From contig NZ_JASHKQ010000017.1 in NCBI RefSeq assembly GCF_030056795.1, forward strand, positions 1-64,000: a stretch of 64,000 bases of DNA, read 5' to 3'. Positions 11,270 to 18,329 of the stretch are shown here, one piece after another; within the stretch, counting starts at the first letter, position 1, and each line of letters opens with the position of its first letter. The position numbers and the translations under genes are program-made. Source of the DNA: Rhodococcus sp. IEGM 1381. Its GTDB lineage: Bacteria > Actinomycetota > Actinomycetes > Mycobacteriales > Mycobacteriaceae. The notes below the pieces were generated by a model. It was not told where the DNA came from and did no database searches. It saw nothing but the letters and a program-made list of their open reading frames with translations.

Positions 11270-12061
11270 TCAGTGCGAGTCGGCGTGCAGCGACAGATCG
11301 ATGTAGATCGCCGTCAGCAGCGCGAAGATGTATGCCTGCAGGAAGATCACCAGCATCTCGAACAGCGTGAACAAGAAGCCCATGACCAGGGAAGGTGCAG
11401 CGAAGATCTTCAGGCCCGCGGAGGCCTCGAAGAGAAAGAACTGCGTGGCGCTGAAGAACAGCACGAGCATGATGTGGCCGGCGATCATATTGGCCAGCAG
11501 TCGCACCGTCAGCGTGAACGGGCGGAGTACGAAGTTCGAGATGAACTCGAGCGGAATGAGCAACACGTGCATGGCCGGCGGGATGCCGGGGATGACGATC
11601 GTGCCCTTGACGAACTTGCCCACGCCGAATTTTTTCACGCCGGCATAGATGAACGCGACGTACGCGACCGCGGCCAACACGATGGGCATACCCACTCGAG
11701 CATTCGAGGAGATGTTCAGAAACGGGATGACCGCACTGAGATTGAGCGCAACGACAGTGAAAAAGACCGTCATGATGACGGGCAGGAAGCGACGTCCCTG
11801 TTCCTTGCCGAGCACGTCCTCCGCGACGTGGATCCGAACGAAGTCGAGAGCGATCTCGGCGACGTTCTGAATTCCGCGAGGCACGATCTTGGGGCTGCGC
11901 AGCGCGATCAGCATGAACACGATCAGCAGCGCCGACATCAGGATGCGGATGAGCATCAGTCGGTCGAGCTCGAACGGGGTTCCCTCGAACAGCACCGCGG
12001 GAGGAAAGAAATCGGATAGTGACGGCGGATGGAACTCCGCAGCCAGGTTGGTGACGCTCAG
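11270..12061 (-). CDS. atpB: ATP synthase Fo subunit a (apparent CTG start)
   Basis: 263 residues if begun at CTG 12061; the only ATG, GTG or TTG in reach is GTG 11995, giving 241. The five-helix Fo-a core with the essential Arg (PFTLTVRLLANMIAGH) and C-terminal FLQAYIFALLTAIY is intact. Upstream of GTG 11995 there is no Shine-Dalgarno (the sequence is pyrimidine-rich), and the frame stays open with protein-like residues SVTNLAAEFHPPSLSDFFPP. The CTG is preceded by GGGAG at six bases, and an in-frame TAG closes the frame further up with no ordinary start between. I therefore infer CTG initiation; the GTG start is the conventional alternative. Confidence 0.9.
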   Translation of the reverse strand: MSVTNLAAEFHPPSLSDFFPPAVLFEGTPFELDRLMLIRILMSALLIVFMLIALRSPKIVPRGIQNVAEIALDFVRIHVAEDVLGKEQGRRFLPVIMTVFFTVVALNLSAVIPFLNISSNARVGMPIVLAAVAYVAFIYAGVKKFGVGKFVKGTIVIPGIPPAMHVLLIPLEFISNFVLRPFTLTVRLLANMIAGHIMLVLFFSATQFFLFEASAGLKIFAAPSLVMGFLFTLFEMLVIFLQAYIFALLTAIYIDLSLHADSH

Positions 12062-12436
12062 CGGTCTCTCCCGTGTTCGGGCCGCAGCCGGGTGACGACT
12101 GCGGTTCGATCGGACAATGACGATCTATCAAGTCGACGAAAATCGGCTCGCAATCGTCAGAGGCTGAGGCCCGGTCTTCATCGGCCAAGCGTCTGTCGGG
12201 TGTCGGCGACTCACGTCGACTCGGCAACTCTCAGGGCGGAACCTTACGTTGCCGAAGTCGGTGACTCCGGGCCTACTGTAAGGAAGCTCACGCTGACTGC
12301 TACCTGCGGGGGTCCAGTCCGGGGAAAAAGTCTCTTTTGTCCCGGTCTTGCCCACCGCTTGATACAAACTTTATCAACAGAACTACGACGTTGTGTAGGC
12401 GGGCCTCAGCTTAACCGATTACGACGCCGTGTCGTA
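12062..12436 (-). other. long atpI-atpB intergenic region with a palindrome
   Basis: 375 bases separate atpI from atpB although the rest of the operon is tightly packed. A 79-codon frame at 12128-12367 does not look like a gene. TTGATACAAACTTTATCAA at 12359-12377 is an inverted repeat with 6-base arms and a 7-base centre. I see no clear terminator and no promoter with both boxes. A regulatory leader for atpB is possible. Confidence 0.4.
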
Positions 12437-12913
12437 CTACCGGTCGTCGGGGTGGTCGGCAGATGGAGCACTGTCGACGTAGGCGACTTTTGTCTTGACG
12501 ACCCCGAAGACCTCGGCCCCGAGCACAACCACCAGCGCCCCCAGGATCGTCAGCCCCAACGAATAGCGGTTGTAGAACTCGGCGTCCTTGAGCGCAACCA
12601 GCACGATCAGCGCGATCACCATCTTGATCAGCCAGCCACCGAGCAACAGGGCTCCGACGGCCGAGGCCGGAAAACGGGTGGTGAGGGAAACCGAGAGCGC
12701 CGTCGTGATGACGAAACCCCCGCCGATGGCCACACCGATCAGTGATCCCCACAGGCCGGGCGTACCGGCCGCAGCCACGGAGATCCCGACGCTCACCACC
12801 GTCAGCACCACCAGGCCGATCAGTCCGTATCGGACAGCGGCGCGAAGCGGCGCGAATTGGTCGGGCAAGGACTGCGGAGTGAAGGTCACAGTTGTCGAGA
12901 GTAACCGGGGCAC
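12437..12913 (-). CDS. atpI: ATP synthase assembly protein AtpI
   Basis: 158 residues with four predicted membrane helices (LRAAVRYGLIGLVVLTVVSV, IGVAIGGGFVITTALSVSL, GALLLGGWLIKMVIALIVLV, LGLTILGALVVVLGAEVFGV). Small hydrophobic AtpI proteins help c-ring assembly or ion supply. It corresponds to Rv1303, between wecA and atpB in M. tuberculosis. Start GTG 12913 lies 20 bases after the wecA stop; GTG 12889 is possible. Neither has a strong ribosome-binding site. Confidence 0.82.
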   Translation of the reverse strand: MPRLLSTTVTFTPQSLPDQFAPLRAAVRYGLIGLVVLTVVSVGISVAAAGTPGLWGSLIGVAIGGGFVITTALSVSLTTRFPASAVGALLLGGWLIKMVIALIVLVALKDAEFYNRYSLGLTILGALVVVLGAEVFGVVKTKVAYVDSAPSADHPDDR

Positions 12914-12933
12914 CGCCCGAACAGCCGATGGGA

Positions 12934-14145
12934 TCAGCCGCCTCGGCGAGCGCTTCGACGTTCCGGCCTACGCGATCGATCCACCCGCAAGGTAGGCACA
13001 GCGGTGACCACCAGCGCGAATACGAGACCGGCAGCGACCAGAAGCACGACGATGCGCCTATCGAGCAGGGATGATCCGACCGCCCCGAAGGCGAGCACAC
13101 CGACCCACAGGTAGATCACCAGCACCACCCGTCGATGCGAATGACCGATTTGCAGGAGTCGATGATGCAAATGCATCTTGTCCGGACTGAAAGGGCTTCG
13201 TCCGGCCCGCGTGCGACGAATGACGGCCAGCAGCAGATCGAGTATCGGGATGAGCATCACGGCACCGACCAGCAGAAGTGGCGACAACAGGCCGAGCAGA
13301 TCGCGAGGGCCGTATGCCGTCAACGGGATCCGACCCGAGGCACTCGTCGAGATCGTGGCCAGCGTCAGCCCGATGAGCATGGAGCCCGAATCACCCATGA
13401 AGATGCGCGCGGGTTGGAAGTTGTGCGGCAGAAACCCCAGACATGCACCGGCCAGCGCTGCCGCGATCAGCGCCGGCGGGTAGACGCCCACATCGCCGCC
13501 CTGCTCCTGCAACAGCCCCACCGAAAAGATGCAGATCGCCACCGAGGAGATGAGACCGAGACCGGCCGCCAACCCGTCGAGACCGTCGACGAAATTCATG
13601 GCGTTGACGATCACGACGGTGATCAGAACCGTCACGAGTCCGGCTTGCAGTTGATCGAGAACCAAGGTGCTGCCCGGCTGACCGGGCTCACCTCCCCAGG
13701 GCTGATACAGCACGACCCAACTGACACCCATGATCACCAGCACGCCTGCTGCCGTCACCTGCCCGACGAACTTGGTCAGGGCGTCCAGGCCCCAGCGGTC
13801 GTCGATGACACCGACCAGCACGATCACGAAGCCGGCAACCAGCGCAGCCGGAATGTCGCGGTTGTAGGCCACGTCGAATCCCCGGGCCAGGGCAGGCAGC
13901 TGCGACGCGAACAGCAGGGCGGCGAGCATGCCCACATATATGCCCACTCCCCCGAGCCTCGGGGTCGCTTGCACGTGGACGTCACGATCGCGGGGAATGG
14001 CAACAGCACCGAACTTGATCGCCGCCACTCGGACTCCACCGGTGGCGAAGAACGTGACGACGGCGGCAGTGAGAAAGACCAGCAGTAGCTCCCGAATGGG
14101 AACGCCTGCCCCCAGATTCGACTGAGCCAGCAACTCGACGTTCAT
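12934..14145 (-). CDS. wecA: decaprenyl-phosphate GlcNAc-1-phosphate transferase WecA
   Basis: 403 residues, about eleven membrane helices. Transfers GlcNAc-1-phosphate from UDP-GlcNAc to polyprenyl phosphate, the first lipid-linked step toward the arabinogalactan linker in mycolic-acid bacteria. Diagnostic motifs are VIDDRWGLD, MNFVDGLDGLAAG, FMGDSGSMLIG and the basic cytoplasmic HLHHRLL loop, which together separate WecA from MraY. The C-terminus is an Arg-rich tail. M. tuberculosis Rv1302 holds the same place. It follows sua5 by 18 bases. Confidence 0.93.
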   Translation of the reverse strand: MNVELLAQSNLGAGVPIRELLLVFLTAAVVTFFATGGVRVAAIKFGAVAIPRDRDVHVQATPRLGGVGIYVGMLAALLFASQLPALARGFDVAYNRDIPAALVAGFVIVLVGVIDDRWGLDALTKFVGQVTAAGVLVIMGVSWVVLYQPWGGEPGQPGSTLVLDQLQAGLVTVLITVVIVNAMNFVDGLDGLAAGLGLISSVAICIFSVGLLQEQGGDVGVYPPALIAAALAGACLGFLPHNFQPARIFMGDSGSMLIGLTLATISTSASGRIPLTAYGPRDLLGLLSPLLLVGAVMLIPILDLLLAVIRRTRAGRSPFSPDKMHLHHRLLQIGHSHRRVVLVIYLWVGVLAFGAVGSSLLDRRIVVLLVAAGLVFALVVTAVPTLRVDRSRRPERRSARRGG

Positions 14146-14163
14146 GCAGCACGGACGGGCATG

Positions 14164-14826
14164 TCAGGACGCTCCCGGGACCAGGCTTTCGGCGGTGACA
14201 CCGAGAACCTCGGCAATCTTTTCGGTGGGAATGGCACCGACCCGCAGAATTCGCGCGCGGTCGCTCGTCAGATCCACGATGGTCGACGCCACCGCATGAT
14301 CTGCCGGTCCCCCGTCGAGATAGACCGCCGCCGACCCACCCAGCTGCTCCCGAGCCTCTGTCACGGTGGTGGCAGGCGCGCTTCCCGAGATGTTGGCGCT
14401 GGACACCGCGAGCGGGCCGACCTCACGCAGCAATTCGAGCGCGACCGGATGCAGCGGCATACGCAACATGACTGTGCCCTGGGCATCACCCAGATCCCAC
14501 GCCAGCGACGGCGCCTGCTGGACGACGATGCTCAACGCGCCGGGCCAGAACGCGCGAATCAGATCTCGGGTGCGCGGCCGGACACTCTGGACCAAGCCGT
14601 CGATGGTGTTCCACGAGCCGACGAGCACAGGCACGGGCATATCGCGTCCCCTACCCTTGGCGCGCAGCAAGTCTGTGACTGCGCTGCCGTCGAAGGCATC
14701 GGCGGCGATCCCGTACAGGGTGTCGGTGGGCATCACCACGAGTCGGCCGGACTTGAGGGCACCGCGGGCCGCGGTCAATCCCGCAGCGCGCGCATCGGCT
14801 TCACTGCAGTCGTAAACGGTACTCAC
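14164..14826 (-). CDS. L-threonylcarbamoyladenylate synthase (Sua5/YciO/YrdC family)
   Basis: 220 residues from GTG 14826. Makes threonylcarbamoyl-AMP from threonine, bicarbonate and ATP for the t6A modification of ANN-decoding tRNAs. The YrdC fold is recognised by VVMPTDTLYGIAADAF, the RAKGRGRDMPVPVLV segment and LAVSSANISG. GTG 14826 is preferred over ATG 14835 because GGAAGG lies at proper distance from the GTG but directly abuts the ATG. It follows prmC by 55 bases and precedes wecA, as in mycobacteria. Confidence 0.9.
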   Translation of the reverse strand: MSTVYDCSEADARAAGLTAARGALKSGRLVVMPTDTLYGIAADAFDGSAVTDLLRAKGRGRDMPVPVLVGSWNTIDGLVQSVRPRTRDLIRAFWPGALSIVVQQAPSLAWDLGDAQGTVMLRMPLHPVALELLREVGPLAVSSANISGSAPATTVTEAREQLGGSAAVYLDGGPADHAVASTIVDLTSDRARILRVGAIPTEKIAEVLGVTAESLVPGAS

Positions 14827-14881
14827 GGTGCCCATCCTTCCACTTGCGGTAACGAAGTGATGTCAGGTGCCGCTCCCGCCG

Positions 14882-15766
14882 TCAGGCCGAGGCAGGGTGC
14901 GCCCGGGTGGCGACGACGAACCTGGGTCTGCCTGCCAGGTCCGGATGCGCGATGACCTCGCCGAACACCCGTCTCCGGGACAGCAGAGCCGCCACCCCGT
15001 CGCCGTTGGAGTCGTCGTGCTCGATCGCGACGCCGCCGCCGACCCGAAGCCAGCGGGCGATGTTGCCGACCATCGGCTCGATGACCGACAGCCCGTCAGC
15101 ACCCCCGAACAGAGCCATGTGCGGATCGTGATCGATCACTTCGGGATCGAGTTGTGCCCCTTCCGGGACGTAGGGCGGATTCGCGACGATCATGTCGACT
15201 GCGCCGTCCAATTCGATCAACACATCGCGTGCCGTGACGTCGCCGTGGTGCAGGGTGATCGGGGTATCGCCCTCACCGCTGCGCAGATCGGCATTACGCC
15301 TGGCCCACGCCAAGGCCGACGGATCCAGCTCGACGGCATGCACGACAGCGTCCGGCCGGGTGTTGGCGATCGCCAGAGCCAGCGCACCCGAACCGGTGCA
15401 GAGGTCGAGAATCACGGGCGGATGGCGGTCCACGTTTTCGAGGAACGCGAGAGCCCAGGCCAACAGCAGCTCGGTTTCCGGACGCGGCACGAAGACGCCC
15501 GGGCCCACTTCCACGTCGATGTTGCCCAGCGAGGTCTTACCCGTGATGTATTGCAGCGGAATACGTTTCGCGCGCTGTTCGATGGTCCGGAAGTACGCCT
15601 CGACGAGCTCGGGTTCGACGAGGGGAACAAGACCGAGACGGCCACGTTCCACACCGACGAGATGCGCGGCAAGAAGTTCTGCATCGACACGTGGACTCGG
15701 CACACCGGCCGCCTCGAGCATCGATGTTGCTTCGAGGATGGCTAGGCGTAGCGGCTTGCGGCTCAC
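14882..15766 (-). CDS. prmC: peptide chain release factor N5-glutamine methyltransferase PrmC (HemK)
   Basis: 294 residues. Methylates the GGQ glutamine of release factors; its substrate RF1 is encoded nearby at 16723-17799. The N-terminal helical domain is followed by a Rossmann methyltransferase with LDLCTGSGALALA and the catalytic NPPY motif (IVANPPYVPEG). Start is GTG 15766. In mycobacteria prmC directly follows prfA; here a SHOCT protein gene is inserted between them. Confidence 0.95.
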   Translation of the reverse strand: MSRKPLRLAILEATSMLEAAGVPSPRVDAELLAAHLVGVERGRLGLVPLVEPELVEAYFRTIEQRAKRIPLQYITGKTSLGNIDVEVGPGVFVPRPETELLLAWALAFLENVDRHPPVILDLCTGSGALALAIANTRPDAVVHAVELDPSALAWARRNADLRSGEGDTPITLHHGDVTARDVLIELDGAVDMIVANPPYVPEGAQLDPEVIDHDPHMALFGGADGLSVIEPMVGNIARWLRVGGGVAIEHDDSNGDGVAALLSRRRVFGEVIAHPDLAGRPRFVVATRAHPASA

Positions 15767-15800
15767 CGGTTCAGACTGCCACGACGCCCCGACAACTCAC

Positions 15801-16616
15801 TCACACGCGCCCCAGCAACTCCGACTTCTTGGAGAAGAACTCGTCGTCGGTGAGGAATCCCTTCGCGTGCAATCCGGCAAGGGCCTCGATCGCAGCGGTG
15901 ATGTCGAAGATGTCGACGCCGACCTGGTTCCCCCCGGCCCCGGACTGGTTCGAGGCCTGTGGAGCCGACGACTGCTGTGACGAGGACTGTTGCGGGTAGG
16001 CCTGCGGTGCGGACTGGTTCTGCGAGTTCGTTCCGCTCGATTGCTGGTCCACACGAGGCAGACTCCCTGCACTGAACGTGCCGTACTGGCTGGTGAACTC
16101 CAGCGATCCCGGTCCACCACCCTGCTGTTGCTGCACTCCCCCGATAGAGTGGTCGAGCGTGTCGTACACGGCCAGTTCGCCGCCCACGAGCACTGCGAGG
16201 CGTCGAGACCCCGGGAACACCGCGTACTGCGAACCGTTCTGGCCGCCGCTCGAACTCGGCGAACCCAGATCCGAGGGCCACCACGAACCGGACCCGAACG
16301 AGTTACCACCGAAAGAACCACCCGCGGCCTCCCGCGGTGGATACACCTGATGCTGCGACAGCACCGCAGACAGATCACGGCACAGGCCGTCGACCCGGCT
16401 CTTGAGTCCGTGATCGAACATGTTGCCCACCATGGTCATTCCGCCGCGCATCCACTGTCCGCTGCCACCGAGCTCAGGAATGTTGAACTGTGCCATGGTG
16501 CCGCGGCCGTTGTTGACGGCGTCGAGCATGGTGCGGACCGCGTCGGTCGAGATGCCGTAGCGAGACGACAGCTCGGTGACGGCGTTCTCGCCTGCGGGTG
16601 TCAAGGCCTGGTTCAT
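15801..16616 (-). CDS. SHOCT-domain protein of unknown function
   Basis: 271 residues from ATG 16616, which has GAGAGG nine bases upstream; the frame is open further but that extension is not protein-like. The N-terminal half has a helix-turn-like start (LTPAGENAVTELSSRYGISTDAVRTML) and GTMAQFNIPELGGSGQWMRGGM. The middle is Gly/Ser-rich and then Gln/Ser-rich (QQSSSQQSSAPQ), and the last about 30 residues are a SHOCT helix pair (IEALAGLHAKGFLTDDEFFSKKSELL). SHOCT domains are short oligomerisation or interaction modules. The protein is absent from the corresponding M. tuberculosis interval as I recall it. Its position between prfA and prmC suggests co-expression but not function. Confidence 0.8.
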   Translation of the reverse strand: MNQALTPAGENAVTELSSRYGISTDAVRTMLDAVNNGRGTMAQFNIPELGGSGQWMRGGMTMVGNMFDHGLKSRVDGLCRDLSAVLSQHQVYPPREAAGGSFGGNSFGSGSWWPSDLGSPSSSGGQNGSQYAVFPGSRRLAVLVGGELAVYDTLDHSIGGVQQQQGGGPGSLEFTSQYGTFSAGSLPRVDQQSSGTNSQNQSAPQAYPQQSSSQQSSAPQASNQSGAGGNQVGVDIFDITAAIEALAGLHAKGFLTDDEFFSKKSELLGRV

Positions 16617-16722
16617 TCTGCTGTGCCTCTCGGGGCGCTCGTACGTGGTCGAACCTGGAAACAAGGGTATCGCACCGAGCAGTGGACCGGCCGATCGAAA
16701 TCTGAAAAGCTTTGCGCCCCAA

Positions 16723-17799
16723 CTATTCTGCTTGCATACGAGCGTCGCGGTCCGCCTTGGCGAGCGCGTCGAGCAACGCATCCATTTCGCCGTCGAGCAG
16801 GGCGTCGAGGTTGTGCGCCTTGAAGCCGATGCGGTGATCGGTGATGCGGTTCTCGGGGTAGTTGTAGGTTCTGATCCGCTCCGAGCGGTCGACGGTACGC
16901 ACCTGGCTGGCTCGTCCGGCCGAGGCCTCTTCGTTGGCTGCTTCCTCTGCGGCCGCCTGGAGGCGAGCTGCGAGAACCTGCATCGCGCGTGCCTTGTTCT
17001 GCAGCTGCGAACGCTCGTTCTGGCAGGTCACCACGATGCCCGTGGGAAGGTGCGTGAGCCGAACCGCGGAGTCGGTGGTGTTCACACCCTGGCCGCCCTT
17101 GCCGGACGAACGGTAGACGTCGATACGCAGATCGGTTTCGTCGATCTGGACTTCTTCGACCTCGTCGGGTTCGGGATACACCAGAATCCCGGCCGCGGAA
17201 GTATGCACGCGTCCTTGAGATTCGGTGACCGGCACTCGCTGCACTCGGTGCACGCCACCCTCGAACTTCAGGCGCGCCCACACGCCGTCGAGCGGGTCCT
17301 TGGTCTTGATCGACAGGGTCGCGTCCTTGTACCCACCCAGGTCGGATACGTTCGCGTCGAGCACCTCCACCCGCCAGCCACGGCGTTCTGCGTAGCGCAC
17401 GTACATCCGCGCGAGATCGGCGGCGAAGAGCGCCGATTCCTCGCCGCCCTCACCTGACTTGACCTCCATCACGATGTCGTCGCCGTCGTGCGGGTCGCGT
17501 GGTGCCAGCAGGTCGGTGAGGGTCTGCTCGAGGTGCAGCACGGTCGCCTCGAGTTCGGGGATCTCGGCGGCGAACGACGAATCGTCGGCGGCGAGCTCAC
17601 GTGCGGCTTCGAGGTCGTCCTGAGCGGCGGTCAACTTGGTGTGCGCAGACATGATCGGTGCCAGTTCGGCAAACCTCTTGCCTGCTCTGCGTGCCGCGGA
17701 CGGGTCGTTGTGCAGCGCTGGGTCCGCAAGTTGCTGCTCGAGCCCGGAGTGTTCGGCAAGGATGTCGTCGATGGCCGAAGGCTTCACTGTTCTCGCCAT
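16723..17799 (-). CDS. prfA: peptide chain release factor 1
   Basis: 358 residues. Recognises UAA and UAG and triggers peptide release. It has the GGQ loop ([20 protein letters not shown], Gln methylated by PrmC) and a PxT-like stop-recognition region. The conserved C-terminal region reads [20 protein letters not shown] 17799 has GAGAGTGAG upstream. It lies beyond the rpmE terminator hairpin, so it may depend on read-through or its own promoter. Confidence 0.96.
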   Translation of the reverse strand: MARTVKPSAIDDILAEHSGLEQQLADPALHNDPSAARRAGKRFAELAPIMSAHTKLTAAQDDLEAARELAADDSSFAAEIPELEATVLHLEQTLTDLLAPRDPHDGDDIVMEVKSGEGGEESALFAADLARMYVRYAERRGWRVEVLDANVSDLGGYKDATLSIKTKDPLDGVWARLKFEGGVHRVQRVPVTESQGRVHTSAAGILVYPEPDEVEEVQIDETDLRIDVYRSSGKGGQGVNTTDSAVRLTHLPTGIVVTCQNERSQLQNKARAMQVLAARLQAAAEEAANEEASAGRASQVRTVDRSERIRTYNYPENRITDHRIGFKAHNLDALLDGEMDALLDALAKADRDARMQAE

Positions 17800-17844
17800 G
17801 GGGATGACTCACTCTCGAACGCGGGTGCAACTGGGCGTGGACAC

Positions 17845-17889
17845 AAAAAAGCCGACGCCCGTCCTGTGAATCACAGGACGGGCGTCGGC
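17845..17889 (-). terminator. Rho-independent terminator after rpmE
   Basis: A perfect inverted repeat with 18-base arms, GCCGACGCCCGTCCTGTG at 17851-17868 and its complement at 17872-17889, encloses a 3-base loop. Read on the minus strand it is followed at once by six T (17850-17845). It begins eight bases past the rpmE stop. It is a textbook intrinsic terminator, rare in this GC-rich window. Confidence 0.93.
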
Positions 17890-17896
17890 GGAACAG

Positions 17897-18130
17897 CTAG
17901 CTGTCTGCGTCGGCCTTCTTGCCGGCGCGCTTGCCGTAGCGAGCCTCGAAGCGTGCGACGCGGCCGCCGGTGTCGAGAATCTTCTGCTTGCCGGTGTAGA
18001 AGGGGTGGCACTGCGAGCAGACCTCGACGCTGATTCGCTCTTTGTCGGTGGTGCTTCGGGTCTCGAAAGTATTTCCGCAACCACAGACGACTGTCGTCAG
18101 CGTGTAGTCGGGGTGAATTCCTGCCTTCAT
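17897..18130 (-). CDS. rpmE: 50S ribosomal protein L31, zinc-binding type
   Basis: 77 residues from ATG 18130 (AAGGA upstream), beginning MKAGIHPDY. Cys16, Cys18, Cys38 and Cys41 form the zinc site, so this is the C+ form used under zinc sufficiency. The C-terminus is the usual basic tail. It sits between rho and prfA as in other actinobacteria and is closed by a strong terminator. Confidence 0.96.
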   Translation of the reverse strand: MKAGIHPDYTLTTVVCGCGNTFETRSTTDKERISVEVCSQCHPFYTGKQKILDTGGRVARFEARYGKRAGKKADADS

Positions 18131-18212
18131 GGTGTCCTTACCGTTCTTTGTAATGGTCGCCGGGTCGCCTTCGCCGATCGAAGACGTGAACCGGAACCGG
18201 ACTCGGCCGTTG

Positions 18213-18218
18213 ATTATG
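18213..18218 (-). promoter_or_regulatory. probable rpmE promoter (extended -10)
   Basis: In the 199-base rho-rpmE gap the minus strand shows TCTGGCATAATC, an extended -10 box (TGG then CATAAT), about 83 bases before the rpmE ATG. No good -35 is seen, as is common with extended -10 promoters. Confidence 0.45.
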
Positions 18219-18329
18219 CCAGAGCGTGCATCCGCCCTGCTAATCGTCGGTACTTCTGTGCCGACAGATGCGTACAACGCACGCACCTGCCGACTTGTTC
18301 CCCGGGGTGTCGATCCGAGAAACGACCGG

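Noticed and set aside
12128-12367. Possible 79-residue gene between atpI and atpB
   Set aside because: No ribosome-binding site, no recognisable fold, composition unlike real neighbours; treated as untranslated region.
17821-17889. CRISPR-like or repeat element at the rpmE-prfA junction
   Set aside because: It is a single inverted repeat with a T-run, fully explained as a terminator; no arrays of spaced direct repeats were seen anywhere in the window.
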